Assembly: GCA_016191785.1 (NCBI GenBank)
Contig: JACPVJ010000062.1
Coordinates: forward strand, 1 to 43,971
DNA: 43,971 nt
Source of the DNA: Myxococcales bacterium
GTDB lineage: Bacteria > Myxococcota_A > Polyangia > Polyangiales > Polyangiaceae
Direction of reading: 5' to 3'
In this document: positions 9,782 through 19,500 of the stretch, one piece after another
Position numbering within the stretch: position 1 is the first letter of the stretch
Layout: each line of letters begins with the position of its first letter
Program-made: the position numbers and the translations under genes
Notes under the pieces: model-generated
The model's database searches: none
Told to the model about the DNA's origin: nothing
What the model saw: only the letters and a program-made list of their open reading frames with translations

Positions 9782-11962
9782 ATGCCCCGTGCCCCCATCG
9801 TCTCTTTGCTTGCCACCTTGGTCGCCCTGCCCGCGGCCGCCGCCACTCCGGAGCATCCGCCGAAGCTGAGGCACCAAGCCGATCTGCAAGGGGATGCGGT
9901 GGTCATCGGGTCGACCCTCGCCTTCGACTGCGCCGCCGGCATGCCCGCGGCGCCGGCCGGCTCGAAGGTGACCTGCGCGGGCGTGAGCAACGTCTCCGAC
10001 ACCGCGCCCGACATCTACTGGCGTGACAACGTCGCCTCCAACGCCATCCTGCCAAACAAGGCGCGCTCGAGCGCGACGTTGTCGCTCCCCGCGGGGGCGA
10101 AGGTCGCGTACGCGCGGCTCTACTGGGGGGCGCTCCACGCCGGGGCGACTGCCGACAAGAGCGTGACCGTCGACAGCGCGGCCGGCAGCCCGACGGTAGT
10201 CACCGCCGACGACGCGTGGAGCACGTTCTACGGCTTCAGTCAGCACCCGGAGTGGCACTATTACCAAGCGACGGCCGACGTCACCGCGCTCGTGTCCAAG
10301 TGGACCGCAGCGGACTTTCGCGTCACCGACGTGGACGCCATCGAGATGGCCAACGCCGACGCGCACCTCGCCTTCTCGGCGTGGACCTTGGTGGTGTTCT
10401 ACCAGCGCACCGGAGACGAGCTCCGCAACCTGGCGCTGTTCGACGGTTTCACCCACGTAGCCCCCGAGTTCGGCTTGGGTGCAGCGGCCGTGACGTTGTC
10501 CGGGTTCCTGGTGCCCCCCGGATACACCGCGAAGATGACGGCCTTCACCTACGAGGGGGACACCGTGTACTCGGGGGACAAGCTGCTGTTCAACGGCCAA
10601 TATCTGACGAACGCCGGTAACCCCAAGGACAACTTCTTCAACGGCTCGCGCACCTTCTTGGGCGCACCGGTCAGCGGCGCGAGCGACGTTCCGAAGCTGG
10701 GCGGCCAGGCCGGAACCATGGGGGGCTACGACCTGGACACCGTGGACGTGACCGCCCTCGTGAAGGCCGGCGACAAGAGCGCGAAGCTCTCGGCCGAGTC
10801 GGCCGAAGACAAGTTCTTGCTCGGCGGGTTCGTGACCTCGGTCACCAATCTGGCGCCCGACTTCCCCGACTACGACAAGGTGGCGACCGACGTGAACGGA
10901 GGCGTGCTCTTGACGGGTGACGTGGTCGAGTACGTGCTCACCTCGAAGAACTCGGGAAACGATCCGGCGGTGGGGACGGTCTTCGAAGACGTGCTCGATC
11001 AGCGGCTCGAGCTTCAGCCCGGCAGCCTGGTCAGTGTCGAGAACGGGGTGAACGTCCCGCTGAGCGACGCCGCGGGCGACGATCGCGGCGAGTGGGATTC
11101 GAGCACGCGCACGCTGCGCGTGCGACTGGGCGCCGGCGCAAACGCGAGCCAGGGCGGCAAGCTGGGCGTCGGGGCGGGCTTTCAGATCCGGTTCCGCACC
11201 AAGGTGAAGGCCGGCATCGGCGAGTCGGTGCCGAACCAGGGCAGCGTCACGGCGTCGGGCCTCTCCGGTGGCGCGAAGAAGACCTGGCTCTCGGATGGCG
11301 ACCCGGTCACGCCAGGCGCACAGCCCACCACCGTGACCGTGGACGAGTGCGACGACAGCTCGCACTGCCCCGGGTCGAAGCCCTTCTGTGACGCGACGAC
11401 GCACACCTGTCAGCCGTGCTCGAGCGACGCGGAGTGCACCGACCCGAACCTGCCCGCGTGCCAGCCCGACGGCACCTGCGGCGAGTGCTCGAGCACGAAC
11501 GCCAGCAAGTGCCCGGCGGGCGCGCCGGTGTGCGTGGGCGGCAAGTGCGCAGCCTGCACGCCCGGTCCGAACGCCTCCGAGTGCGTGAACGACCCGAACG
11601 GGCCCGTCTGCCTCTCGAAGCTCGAGCCAGTGTGCGGGTGCGACACCGACGACGACTGCGGCGGCCCGAACAGCGGCAAGATCTGCGAGAACGACAAGTG
11701 TACCGACGGCTGTCGCGGAGAGGGCGGCAATGGTTGTCCGACGGATCAGCAGTGCTCGAGCCAGACCGCCGAGCCCGGCGTGTGCGGCAAGACGCCGCCT
11801 CCGCCCCCGCCGCCCGCGCCGGGTCCCGCCGCGACCGACAGCGATGACGATGGCGGGTGCGGCTGCGCGCTTCCAGGCCGGTCGCCCTCGCCCAGCGGGC
11901 TCGCGGCGCTAGGCGCCATGGTCCTTGGTGTGGCCCTCAGCCGGCGCCGCCGCGCGAGCTAG
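9782..11962 (+). CDS. MYXO-CTERM-type secreted surface protein, Cys-rich
   Basis: A 726-residue exported protein. A signal peptide covers residues 1-21 (IVSLLATLVALPAAAA). Residues about 25-360 form a beta-rich domain (KVAYARLYWGALHAGA, WTLVVFYQRTGDELRNLALFDGF) of a kind found with DUF11 repeats; about 365-515 is a DUF11-like segment (GDVVEYVLTSKNSGNDPAVGTVFEDVL). Residues 520-665 are Cys-rich, and a Pro-rich spacer follows. The end has the MYXO-CTERM layout: GCGCALPG, a hydrophobic helix, then SRRRRAS. In myxobacteria that signal is thought to be processed near the Cys so the protein stays on the outer surface. A surface or adhesion role is inference. Its last 54 bp are shared, antisense, with the histidine kinase gene. 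Confidence 0.88.
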   Translation: MPRAPIVSLLATLVALPAAAATPEHPPKLRHQADLQGDAVVIGSTLAFDCAAGMPAAPAGSKVTCAGVSNVSDTAPDIYWRDNVASNAILPNKARSSATLSLPAGAKVAYARLYWGALHAGATADKSVTVDSAAGSPTVVTADDAWSTFYGFSQHPEWHYYQATADVTALVSKWTAADFRVTDVDAIEMANADAHLAFSAWTLVVFYQRTGDELRNLALFDGFTHVAPEFGLGAAAVTLSGFLVPPGYTAKMTAFTYEGDTVYSGDKLLFNGQYLTNAGNPKDNFFNGSRTFLGAPVSGASDVPKLGGQAGTMGGYDLDTVDVTALVKAGDKSAKLSAESAEDKFLLGGFVTSVTNLAPDFPDYDKVATDVNGGVLLTGDVVEYVLTSKNSGNDPAVGTVFEDVLDQRLELQPGSLVSVENGVNVPLSDAAGDDRGEWDSSTRTLRVRLGAGANASQGGKLGVGAGFQIRFRTKVKAGIGESVPNQGSVTASGLSGGAKKTWLSDGDPVTPGAQPTTVTVDECDDSSHCPGSKPFCDATTHTCQPCSSDAECTDPNLPACQPDGTCGECSSTNASKCPAGAPVCVGGKCAACTPGPNASECVNDPNGPVCLSKLEPVCGCDTDDDCGGPNSGKICENDKCTDGCRGEGGNGCPTDQQCSSQTAEPGVCGKTPPPPPPPAPGPAATDSDDDGGCGCALPGRSPSPSGLAALGAMVLGVALSRRRRAS

Positions 11963-14152
11963 TGCCGCACGCACCGCCGCGAGCAGCGTGTCGGGGGCAT
12001 ACGGCTTGGTGATCAGCTCGTGGGCCCCCGAGGCGAAGAAGCTCTCCGGGAACACGTCGCGGCTGTAGCCGCTGGTGAAGAGGACACGCATCTGCGGCTC
12101 GCGGGTCGCGATTTCGCTGAACGCCTGGTGCCCGCTCTTCTTCGGCATCACCGCGTCGAGCACCACCAGGTCGATCTCGCCCAGGTGCCGGGCGTGGAGC
12201 TGGACTGCGGCCTCGCCGTCGGCCGCCTCGAGCACTCGATAGCCCGCCCCCTGCAGCACGCTCGACACGTTTCGGCGCACCATCTCGTCGTCTTCCGCCA
12301 AGAGCACGGTCTCTCGTCCGCCCGGCGAGGCCGGCGCTGGACTGGGTGAGAGCGCTTCGTCTTGGCCGGCGACCTCTGGCAGGTAGACGAAGAACACGCT
12401 GCCAGAGCCGAGCTCGCTCTCGACGCGCACCACGCCGTTGTGCCCTTTGACGATGTTCCACACCGCCGAAAGGCCGAGCCCGGTGCCCTTGTCCGGCGCC
12501 TTGGTGGTGAAGAACGGATCGAACACGCGCTGTCGCGTTTCGGCGCTCATGCCATGGCCTGAGTCTCGCACCTCGATCAGCGCGTGAGGGCCCGGGCTCG
12601 CCCAGGGGGGCAGCCCCGACTCGGGCCGCAGGACCACCCGGCGTGTCGTGATGGCGATGGCGCCTCCGTCGGGCATGGCGTCGCGGGCGTTCACGCACAG
12701 GTTGAGCAAGCAGAGCTCGATCTCGGTCGCGTCGGCGTTGACGTGGAGCAGGTCGGGCGAAGGAACGAAGCTCACGCTGACCGTCTCGGGCAGCACGCGA
12801 TGGACCAGCGAAAGCACCTCTTCCACGGTGGAGTTGAGCTCGAGCACCCCCGCTGTGGCCAGAGACTGGCGGCTGAGCGTCAAGAGTTGCTTGGTCAGCT
12901 TGGTGGCGCGGGTGGCCGCCTTCTGGATCTCGCCCAGCGCCTGCTCCGCCTGCGCGGGGTCCTTTCCCAGGGACCGGCGCGCGGCTTGGAGCGAGAGCGT
13001 GATGACCACGAGCAGGTTGTTGAAGTCGTGCGCGACGCCCCCGGCGAGCTGCCCCACTGCGTCCATCTTCTGCGTCTGCAAGAGCTGGGCGCCGAGCTCG
13101 CTCTCGGCTCGGTCTGCGTCCGCTCGGCCGATGCCGCCGGCCACGGTCTGCGCGGCCAGCTCGAGCAGCTGCACCTCGTCGGCGTCGAAGCGGCGCGGCC
13201 CGCGGGCGGTGGCGAAGCCGACGAAGCCCCACACCCGCCCGCCGATGCGGATCGGCAGATCGATGACGGCGGCGATGCCCAGCGCAGCCAGAACCTGCCG
13301 GATATCGGCTTGCTCGGTGGGGATCTGGTCCAAGGTCGAGAGGGCGATGGACCGGCCCGCCCGCATACGGTCGCGCCACCAGCGAAACCGCTCGGGATCG
13401 GGCTGTGCCAGGATCTGGGTGTCCGGTGGTCTGATCGGGGCGGTTCTCCAGAGGTACTCCGGCGTCACGCGACCGTCGTCTTTGAAGCGGAACAGGTACG
13501 CACCCTCGAAGTCGGCGTACTTGGCGACGTCCGTGATGGCTTCGTGCACCGCGACGCGGATCGCCTCGCCGCGCAAGTTGATGAACTCGGTCGAGATGCG
13601 CAGGACCAGCGCCTCGAAGCCGCTCTTGTACTCGAGCCGGCGCAGCGCGCGTCGGCGCGTCACCGCCGTGGCGACCAGCTGGGTCGTGAGCCGGATCAGC
13701 TCTTGGGTCGGCTCGTCGAGGGGGTGTTCCCCGCGAACCCAGTCGCAGCCCAAGAACCCGACGATCTGATCGTGGGTTTGCAGGGGCGTGCAGAACAGGG
13801 ACTGAATGCCCTCGCGCAGCCATTCGTCGCGGTCCGAGCCCGGCGGCGTGTCGAGCACGCGGGGTACGACCAGGTCGTCTCCGCCGAGCAGCGCGTGGAA
13901 GGCGATCGGGAAGGCGTCGAGCGGCAAGCGCTGGAGTTGGTCTCGAGCCGGCACGATGCCCGTCGCGCACCACTCGTGGGTGTTGCTGATGTGCGTGCCC
14001 GACTCGGAGAGCAAGAACACGTAGGTGCGATCGGCCCCGGTGAGATCCGCGCTCTGGCGGAGCGCCTCCTCGATCGACACATCGACGTCGCGCTCCTGGA
14101 CGCTGGTGAGCGCCGCCGCCACCGACAAGACGAGCCGAGTTGCGTCCTTCAT
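11909..14152 (-). CDS. Hybrid histidine kinase (GAF-GAF-HisKA-HATPase-REC)
   Basis: A 747-residue soluble sensor kinase when started at the ATG at 14152; a TTG at 14167 would add five residues. Two GAF domains (about 15-175 and 185-350) are followed by the dimerisation/phosphoacceptor helix with His375 in GGVAHDFNNLL, an ATPase domain with the G-box GTGLGLSAVWNIVKGHNG, and a C-terminal receiver with phosphoacceptor Asp666 in VVLDAVMP. HDFNNLL kinases of this type phosphorylate their own receiver. No DNA-binding domain and no partner regulator lie nearby. The final 17 codons (AAPAEGHTKDHGA and just before) are antisense to the MYXO-CTERM gene. A TATAGT hexamer lies just upstream. Confidence 0.93.
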   Translation of the reverse strand: MKDATRLVLSVAAALTSVQERDVDVSIEEALRQSADLTGADRTYVFLLSESGTHISNTHEWCATGIVPARDQLQRLPLDAFPIAFHALLGGDDLVVPRVLDTPPGSDRDEWLREGIQSLFCTPLQTHDQIVGFLGCDWVRGEHPLDEPTQELIRLTTQLVATAVTRRRALRRLEYKSGFEALVLRISTEFINLRGEAIRVAVHEAITDVAKYADFEGAYLFRFKDDGRVTPEYLWRTAPIRPPDTQILAQPDPERFRWWRDRMRAGRSIALSTLDQIPTEQADIRQVLAALGIAAVIDLPIRIGGRVWGFVGFATARGPRRFDADEVQLLELAAQTVAGGIGRADADRAESELGAQLLQTQKMDAVGQLAGGVAHDFNNLLVVITLSLQAARRSLGKDPAQAEQALGEIQKAATRATKLTKQLLTLSRQSLATAGVLELNSTVEEVLSLVHRVLPETVSVSFVPSPDLLHVNADATEIELCLLNLCVNARDAMPDGGAIAITTRRVVLRPESGLPPWASPGPHALIEVRDSGHGMSAETRQRVFDPFFTTKAPDKGTGLGLSAVWNIVKGHNGVVRVESELGSGSVFFVYLPEVAGQDEALSPSPAPASPGGRETVLLAEDDEMVRRNVSSVLQGAGYRVLEAADGEAAVQLHARHLGEIDLVVLDAVMPKKSGHQAFSEIATREPQMRVLFTSGYSRDVFPESFFASGAHELITKPYAPDTLLAAVRAALARAAAPAEGHTKDHGA

Positions 14153-14172
14153 CAATTCAGGCCCCAACCCTC

Positions 14173-14178
14173 ACTATA
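14173..14178 (-). promoter_or_regulatory. Putative -10 hexamer of the histidine kinase gene
   Basis: TATAGT on the minus strand, 5 nt before the TTG at 14167 and 20 nt before the ATG at 14152. Transcription would begin close to the TTG, leaving a leader of about 14 nt for the ATG. No convincing -35 element is visible. Confidence 0.35.
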
Positions 14179-14253
14179 CCCGCAGTGAACCCCCGGGGGA
14201 GGCAAGACGCGGAGGCCTTTCTCGCTGCCCCGATCCGTGGCATGCCCCCTCGC

Positions 14254-15057
14254 ATGTCGGTCGACCTGAAGGGCAAGCGGGTGCTGATCACGGGGGCGTC
14301 GCGGGGCCTCGGCGTGCACATCGCCGAGCGGCTGGCACGCGAGGGCGCTCTGCTTGTGCTCGCCGCGCGGGACCGGGACAAGCTAGAGGGTGTCGCGGAA
14401 CGGTGCCGGCAGCTGGGCGGCTCGGCTCAGGTGATCGTCGCCGACGTGTCGCGGTCGGAAGAGCGAGTGAGACTGCTGGCGGAAGCCGGTCCCCTCGACG
14501 TGCTGGTCAACAACGCCGGCGTCGAGTTCACGCAGCGCCTGGTCGACCAGAGCGAAGAGCAGGTGCGCGCTCAAATCGAGATCAACCTGGTGGCACCCAT
14601 CGAGCTGACGCGCGCCACGCTGCCAGCGATGGTCGCCCGCGGTCAAGGCGTGGTGGTCAACGTGTCGTCGATGTCCGGCAAGGGCGCGACCCCCTTCAAC
14701 TCGGTGTACGCCGCGACCAAGCATGGCTTGGTCGGGCTCAGCTCGTCCCTCGACATCGAGCTTTTCGGCACCGGCGTGCACGTCGGCGTGGTGTGCCCCG
14801 GGTTCGTCTCCGAGTCGGGCATGTGGGCGAACACGGGCCTGCGCGCGCCGGCGGCGATGCGCGAGGTCGCGCCCGCTGCCGTCGCTCAGGCGGTCGTCGA
14901 CGTGATCGCCGGCAAGGGCGAGGTCTTGGTCACACCGTCGCCGATGCGCCCGCTGCTCGCGCTGCGCCAGCTGGTCCCGGCCTTGGAAGGGCCGATGCTG
15001 CGCGCCATGGGCCTGGCCAAGGCTCTGGCTGCGCGGGCAGAGCCGCGGCGCCGCTGA
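14254..15057 (+). CDS. Short-chain dehydrogenase/reductase (SDR)
   Basis: A 267-residue classical SDR, a cytoplasmic NAD(P)-dependent oxidoreductase. The cofactor motif TGASRGLG, the NNAG motif, the catalytic Ser in VSSMSGKG and the YAATK active-site Tyr/Lys are all present. The Arg after the glycine motif and the LAARDRDKL segment fit NADPH preference. I chose the ATG at 14254 because MSVDLKGKRVLITGAS is the normal SDR beginning; the frame is open further upstream, including an ATG at 14242. The C-terminal PSPMRPLLALRQLVPALEG is longer than minimal SDRs and resembles the lipid-associated DHRS-like group. The substrate is unknown. Confidence 0.9.
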   Translation: MSVDLKGKRVLITGASRGLGVHIAERLAREGALLVLAARDRDKLEGVAERCRQLGGSAQVIVADVSRSEERVRLLAEAGPLDVLVNNAGVEFTQRLVDQSEEQVRAQIEINLVAPIELTRATLPAMVARGQGVVVNVSSMSGKGATPFNSVYAATKHGLVGLSSSLDIELFGTGVHVGVVCPGFVSESGMWANTGLRAPAAMREVAPAAVAQAVVDVIAGKGEVLVTPSPMRPLLALRQLVPALEGPMLRAMGLAKALAARAEPRRR

Positions 15058-15120
15058 GCCGCGAGTCCACATGACGCCGGTCAGCCCGTAAGCAACCGCT
15101 CCCGGGTAGCGTTGTCGCCC

Positions 15121-15128
15121 GAGGAGGT
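15121..15128 (+). promoter_or_regulatory. Strong ribosome binding site of the radical SAM gene
   Basis: GAGGAGGT lies 6 nt before the ATG at 15135 and fixes that start. It is one of the strongest ribosome sites in the window, in contrast to the several genes with none. Confidence 0.7.
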
Positions 15129-15134
15129 GTCGAC

Positions 15135-16484
15135 ATGAAGGAAATCGTGGACGGCTTGGGGTACGTGCCGAAGAGCTGCACCTGGGAGCTGACCTTGGCC
15201 TGCAACCTGCGGTGTGGGCACTGCGGTTCGCGGGCGGGCACCCCCCGCCACGAGGAGCTCGAGCGTCCGCGACTCTTGCAGATAGCCCACGAGCTGGCGG
15301 ACCTCGGTTGTCGCACCCTGACTTTGTCCGGCGGCGAGCCCACGCTCTCGAAGCACTGGGAGGCCGTGGGCGCCGAGGCCGCCGGGCGCGGCATCGCGGT
15401 CAACATGATCACCAACGCGGCCCGCGCCGACCGCGAGCTCGTCCGTCGCGCCAAGGACGCCGGGCTGGTCAGCATCGCGGCCAGCCTGGACGGCCTCGAG
15501 GACACGCACGACCGACATCGGGGCCTCCCCGGCTCGTTCAAGCGCGTGATGGCGCTGATCGAGGACTGCCAGGCGGTGGGCCTGCCCGTGGGCGTGATCA
15601 CCACCCTTCAGAAGCGGAACGCGCGCGAGCTCGACCAGATGGAAGCGCTGCTCGCCGGAAAGATCTACGTGTGGCAGCTGCAGCTGGGCGCCGCCATGGG
15701 CAACCTGCTCGACCACCGTGACGAGCAGCTCGAGCCGAAGGACCTGTTGCGGCTGATCCCAGCGCTGGCAGAGCTGGTCGAACGCTCCCCGATCAACGTC
15801 CGCATCGCGAACAACGTCGGTTACTATGGCCCTTACGAGGCCACGTTGCGCCGGCACCGCTCGACGCCGGTCGAGTGCTGGGTCGGCTGTTACGCCGGCT
15901 GCCGCCACGTCGGGATCCAGTCCGACGGCAGCGTGAAGGGGTGTCTCTCGCTCCAGGCCACCCAGAAGACCGAGGGCAGCCTGGCCGAGCACGCGCTCGC
16001 GGACATCTGGCATCGCGAGGGGGCGTTCGCCTACAACCGTCACTTCTCGAAGACAGACCTCTCGGGGTTCTGTCGAACCTGCGAGCACGCCGACATCTGC
16101 CGCGGCGGCTGCTTCAGCATGCGCACCTGCGAGGGCGGCAGCGAGAACCCTTTCTGCTACCACCGTGTGGCGACCCTCGACGCGCGCGCGCTGGTGCGCA
16201 GCAAGCGACGCTACGCGCCCTTGGCCCTGGCGCCCGCCGCGCTGCTCGCGGCCTTCAACCTGGGCTGCGCCACCGACAAGCCACAGGGTCCGCCCCCCGG
16301 ATCGCCCACCGCCGATCCATTTCCGGGTGAGCCGCCGTCAGTGGAAGAGTACGCGGCGCCCGCGCCGGAGCCCGGGCCCGCGCCCACCGGGCCCGCCGAG
16401 CCGCCGGTGGTGGCCGAGTACGCCGTCGAAGCGCCGCCGGATCCGCCGGTGGCGCCCAAGTACGGCGTGCCGCCGCCGAAGTAG
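15135..16484 (+). CDS. Radical SAM/SPASM maturase fused to a lipoprotein-like substrate peptide
   Basis: A 449-residue protein. The radical SAM core has Cys23, Cys27 and Cys30 (CNLRCGHC) and the GGEP motif in TLSGGEPTLSKHW. The SPASM domain (about 250-345) has many Cys (CWVGCYAGC, FCRTCEHADICRGGC, NPFCYH) for auxiliary Fe-S clusters, as in enzymes that modify ribosomal peptides. The last ~95 residues are not enzyme. RSKRRY, a hydrophobic stretch (PLALAPAALLAAFNLG) and Cys378 look like a lipoprotein signal. Three repeats of the form PPx[VA]xx-Tyr-[AG]-[AV] follow, with Tyr406, Tyr429 and Tyr443, ending at the stop. Radical SAM enzymes paired with small separate lipoproteins bearing Tyr-Gly-x-Pro motifs are known to me from Bacteroidetes; here the two appear fused. 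An in-frame GTG at 16194 could also make the tail alone, but has no ribosome site. Confidence 0.85.
   Translation: MKEIVDGLGYVPKSCTWELTLACNLRCGHCGSRAGTPRHEELERPRLLQIAHELADLGCRTLTLSGGEPTLSKHWEAVGAEAAGRGIAVNMITNAARADRELVRRAKDAGLVSIAASLDGLEDTHDRHRGLPGSFKRVMALIEDCQAVGLPVGVITTLQKRNARELDQMEALLAGKIYVWQLQLGAAMGNLLDHRDEQLEPKDLLRLIPALAELVERSPINVRIANNVGYYGPYEATLRRHRSTPVECWVGCYAGCRHVGIQSDGSVKGCLSLQATQKTEGSLAEHALADIWHREGAFAYNRHFSKTDLSGFCRTCEHADICRGGCFSMRTCEGGSENPFCYHRVATLDARALVRSKRRYAPLALAPAALLAAFNLGCATDKPQGPPPGSPTADPFPGEPPSVEEYAAPAPEPGPAPTGPAEPPVVAEYAVEAPPDPPVAPKYGVPPPK
16329..16484 (+). repeat. Three Pro-rich tyrosine repeats at the 3' end of the radical SAM gene
   Basis: Units start near 16329, 16398 and 16442 and encode PPSVEEYAAPAPEP, PPVVAEYAVEAPPDP and PPVAPKYGVPPPK. 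Each has PPx[VA], two more residues, Tyr, a small residue, then a Val/Ala and Pro/Glu. The central codons of the first two units are also alike at DNA level (GCCGCCG ... GAGTACGC). These are the likely modification sites if the tail is a substrate. Confidence 0.75.
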
Positions 16485-16525
16485 GGCCATCGTCCGAAGT
16501 CGGCGACCTCCCTGGGGCCCCGGCG

Positions 16526-16531
16526 TATAGT
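16526..16531 (+). promoter_or_regulatory. Putative -10 hexamer of the VIT-vWA gene
   Basis: TATAGT lies 32 nt before the ATG at 16564, and a GGAG ribosome site lies at about 16552-16555, so this gene would have a normal short leader. It lies 42 bp past the radical SAM stop, so the giant gene may have its own promoter as well as readthrough. Confidence 0.35.
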
Positions 16532-16563
16532 CGCCCCTCCCCGGGGAACTTCGGAGCCAAAAC

Positions 16564-19500
16564 ATGGTCTGGCAACGCTGCATGCGTCCACACATCACCA
16601 GGCGCCTCGGCGCTTGGATCGGGTTTCTGCTGCTGGTCGTCTCCACCTTTGCCTGCGGGGGGCGCGAGCGACCCCTGGCGCCTCGCAGCCAGACCTGGGC
16701 CGAGCTTCGCACCGTGAGGCGCGCGGTCCGGGTCACACCGCCCGACGAGAAAGAGCGCGACCCGTACCCCCGCGAGCGCCTGGTCTACGGCGCGCGGGTC
16801 AAGGTCGAGGCCGGCGGGTTGGCTTGGCTCCGCCGTGACGCCGGCGCGACCCTGCTGGTGCGCGGTCCGGCGCAGGTGGTGGTCTACGCCGACGGTCTCA
16901 AGCTCGAGTCGGGGCGCATCTTCGTGGACTCGCCGGTCAGCCGCGCCACCGAGATCGAGGTGCCGAGCGGCAAGCTGCAGCTTGCCAAGGTTCGCGCCAG
17001 CTTGGACGTGGCCGAGAGCGGCACCACCGAGGCCTACGTGCTCGATGGCGAAGTGCGCCTGGGCGACAGCGTGCGCGCGCGGGCGGGCGAGCGCCTGCTC
17101 GCGGCCAAGGGCGGCGCGCCGACCCTCGAGGCAGTGAAGGTCTGGGAAGACTGGACGGGGGGGCTCGCCACCACCGATCCGGTGGCGGCACCGGCGCCGT
17201 TCGGGGTGGGCACCGTGGGGGCTCGGCCGCCGGGCAACGTCGGCCCACCGCGCTTTCCGCTGGCGATCCAGCGGCTCGACGTGCGCGTGAGCGTGGACGG
17301 CGACTTTGCCGTGACCGAGGTCGATCAGCGCTTCTTCAACCCGAGCTCGAGCACGGTCGAGGGCATCTACCGGTTCAGGTCGCCCTCGGGCGCGTCCATC
17401 CATCGCTTCGGGGTCGATCGCGGCGGCGATCTGGTGTGGGGGCGAGTGAAAGAGAGCGCCGCCGCAGCGGCGCAGTACCAGTCCAACGTCTATCAGGGCT
17501 CGACCGAAGATCCGGCGCTGCTCGAGTGGGAGGGCCCGGGCGCGTACCGCGCGCGGCTCTATCCCATCGGTCCCGGCGAGTCGCGGCGCGTGGTGGTGCG
17601 CTACACCGAGTGGCTGCCCCGCAACGGCGCGAAGGGCGAGCGCCGGCACTACGTCTACCCGATGGCCGCCGAGGGCTCCGAGGCCTCGCTGCCGGTGATC
17701 GAGGAGCTGACCATCAAGGTCGAGCTGGCCAAGGCCCGCGCCAACGAGGTGAGGGTCGGCATGGCTGGCACCCGCCAGGGCACCGAGGTGATCGTGCGCG
17801 CGCAGGACTACGTGCCGCGGGCAGATCTCTCGGTCGAGCTCTTCGACGAGGGCGTGCGCGCGCTGGGCGCCTACCACGCCAAGCACTCTCCCGATCTCGC
17901 AGTGCTGGCACCCGAGGCACGCGTGGACGCCAACAAGGCCGCCCTCGGCGAGGTCGGCTACGTGCTGGTGCCGCTGCGCGCCGCCGACATCCCGGTGCAG
18001 CCGGGTGGGCTCGATCTGGCCATCGTGGTCGATGCTTCGGCAGCGAACGACGCCTCGAGCATGGCGCTGGCCCGCGCGGCGGCCATGGGCCTGCTCAGTC
18101 ACCTGGGCGACGAGGACCGCGCCATGGTCTGGGCCGGCGCCGAAGCGCTGCGCCCGCTCTTGCCCGACGTGGCCGGTCTGGCAAAGATCGATAGCGCCGT
18201 GCGTCAGCGCTATTCCGCGGCGCTGGCCAGCCTCCAGCGCGGCGGCGCCACCGATCTCGGCGGCATGCTCAGCCGGGCGGCGAGTCAGCTCGATCCGGCC
18301 CGCCGCGGCGTGGTGGTTTACATCGGCGACGGCCTGCCGACGGTGGGCGAGCTGTCGCTGAAAGAGCTCGAGCAGAAGCTCGGCAAGCTGCCGCGGCCGC
18401 CGCGGGTGTTCTCGCTGGGCGTGGGCCGCGACGTGGACATGGCGCTGCTCGCGGGCCTCGCGACCGGTGGCTTTGCCACGCGTCTGGACGATGCCTTCTC
18501 GGCGGCGCGCGCCGGGCTCTCGGTGCTCGAGCGCGCGGAACGCCCGGCCTGGCTCGGCACCGAGGTGAGCCTGGGCGAGAACGTGGAGCGCATCTATCCC
18601 CGCGGCTCGGCGGCGCTGGTCGCCGACGAGACGGTGGTGGTGGTCGGCCGAACGGCCAGCGCGACGCCCCGCAAGCTCACGATCACCACCCGTGACGGGA
18701 AGAAAGAGCTGCCGCTCGATCCCCGCGCCCTGGACGATCAGGGCGACTTGCGACGGCGCTGGGCCGAGGCCCGCCTCGACGAGCTCTTGCGCGAGCGCGC
18801 GGGGCGCGCCGCCATGGTCGACGTCGGCGTGCGCTTCGGCATCATCACGCCGGTCACGTCGTTCTACGTGCCCACGGCCCGGGAGCTGGCGGAAGAGCGT
18901 CGGCGCTTCCAGCCGGAAGAAGATCGCGAAGCAGAAGAAGCACCGCAGGCGAGCGCCGACAACAAAGAAGGTGGCACCGGCACCCGCGCCAAAGGCGAAG
19001 AGGGCTCGATGGGGAACCCGTCGAGCGGCACGAGCAAGCGCTATGCGGTGGCCGGACCGCGCGGCAACGCCGACCCGCACGTCGCGCGCCAAGAAGCGCT
19101 GAAGGACTCCGCCGAGTTCGGCATGATTGGCCTGCTCAACGCCGGAGCGGGCGGCGACCCGAGCGCGCCGACGGCGCCGTGGGGCAAAGATCAACCCGCG
19201 CCCGCCGCACCACCGCCCGCGGCAGCAGCCAGCGCGCCCGCCACCGCCGAGAAGGCGCCCGAGGCCGAGGCAAAGCCCACTGACGCAGCGAAGCGCAAGG
19301 CGCCCGACGGCAATACCTGGGGCGACGAGATCGGCGACACGTTCGGCGCGGGCGGCCTCGGGCTCGCTGGGGTGGGCGAGGGCGGGGGCGGCAGGGGCGA
19401 AGGCATCGGGCTCGGCTCCATCGGCACGCTCGGCAAGGGCGCTGGCACCGGCACGGGTCAGGGCTTCGGCTCCGGCCACGGGCGGCTCGGCGGCGCGCAC

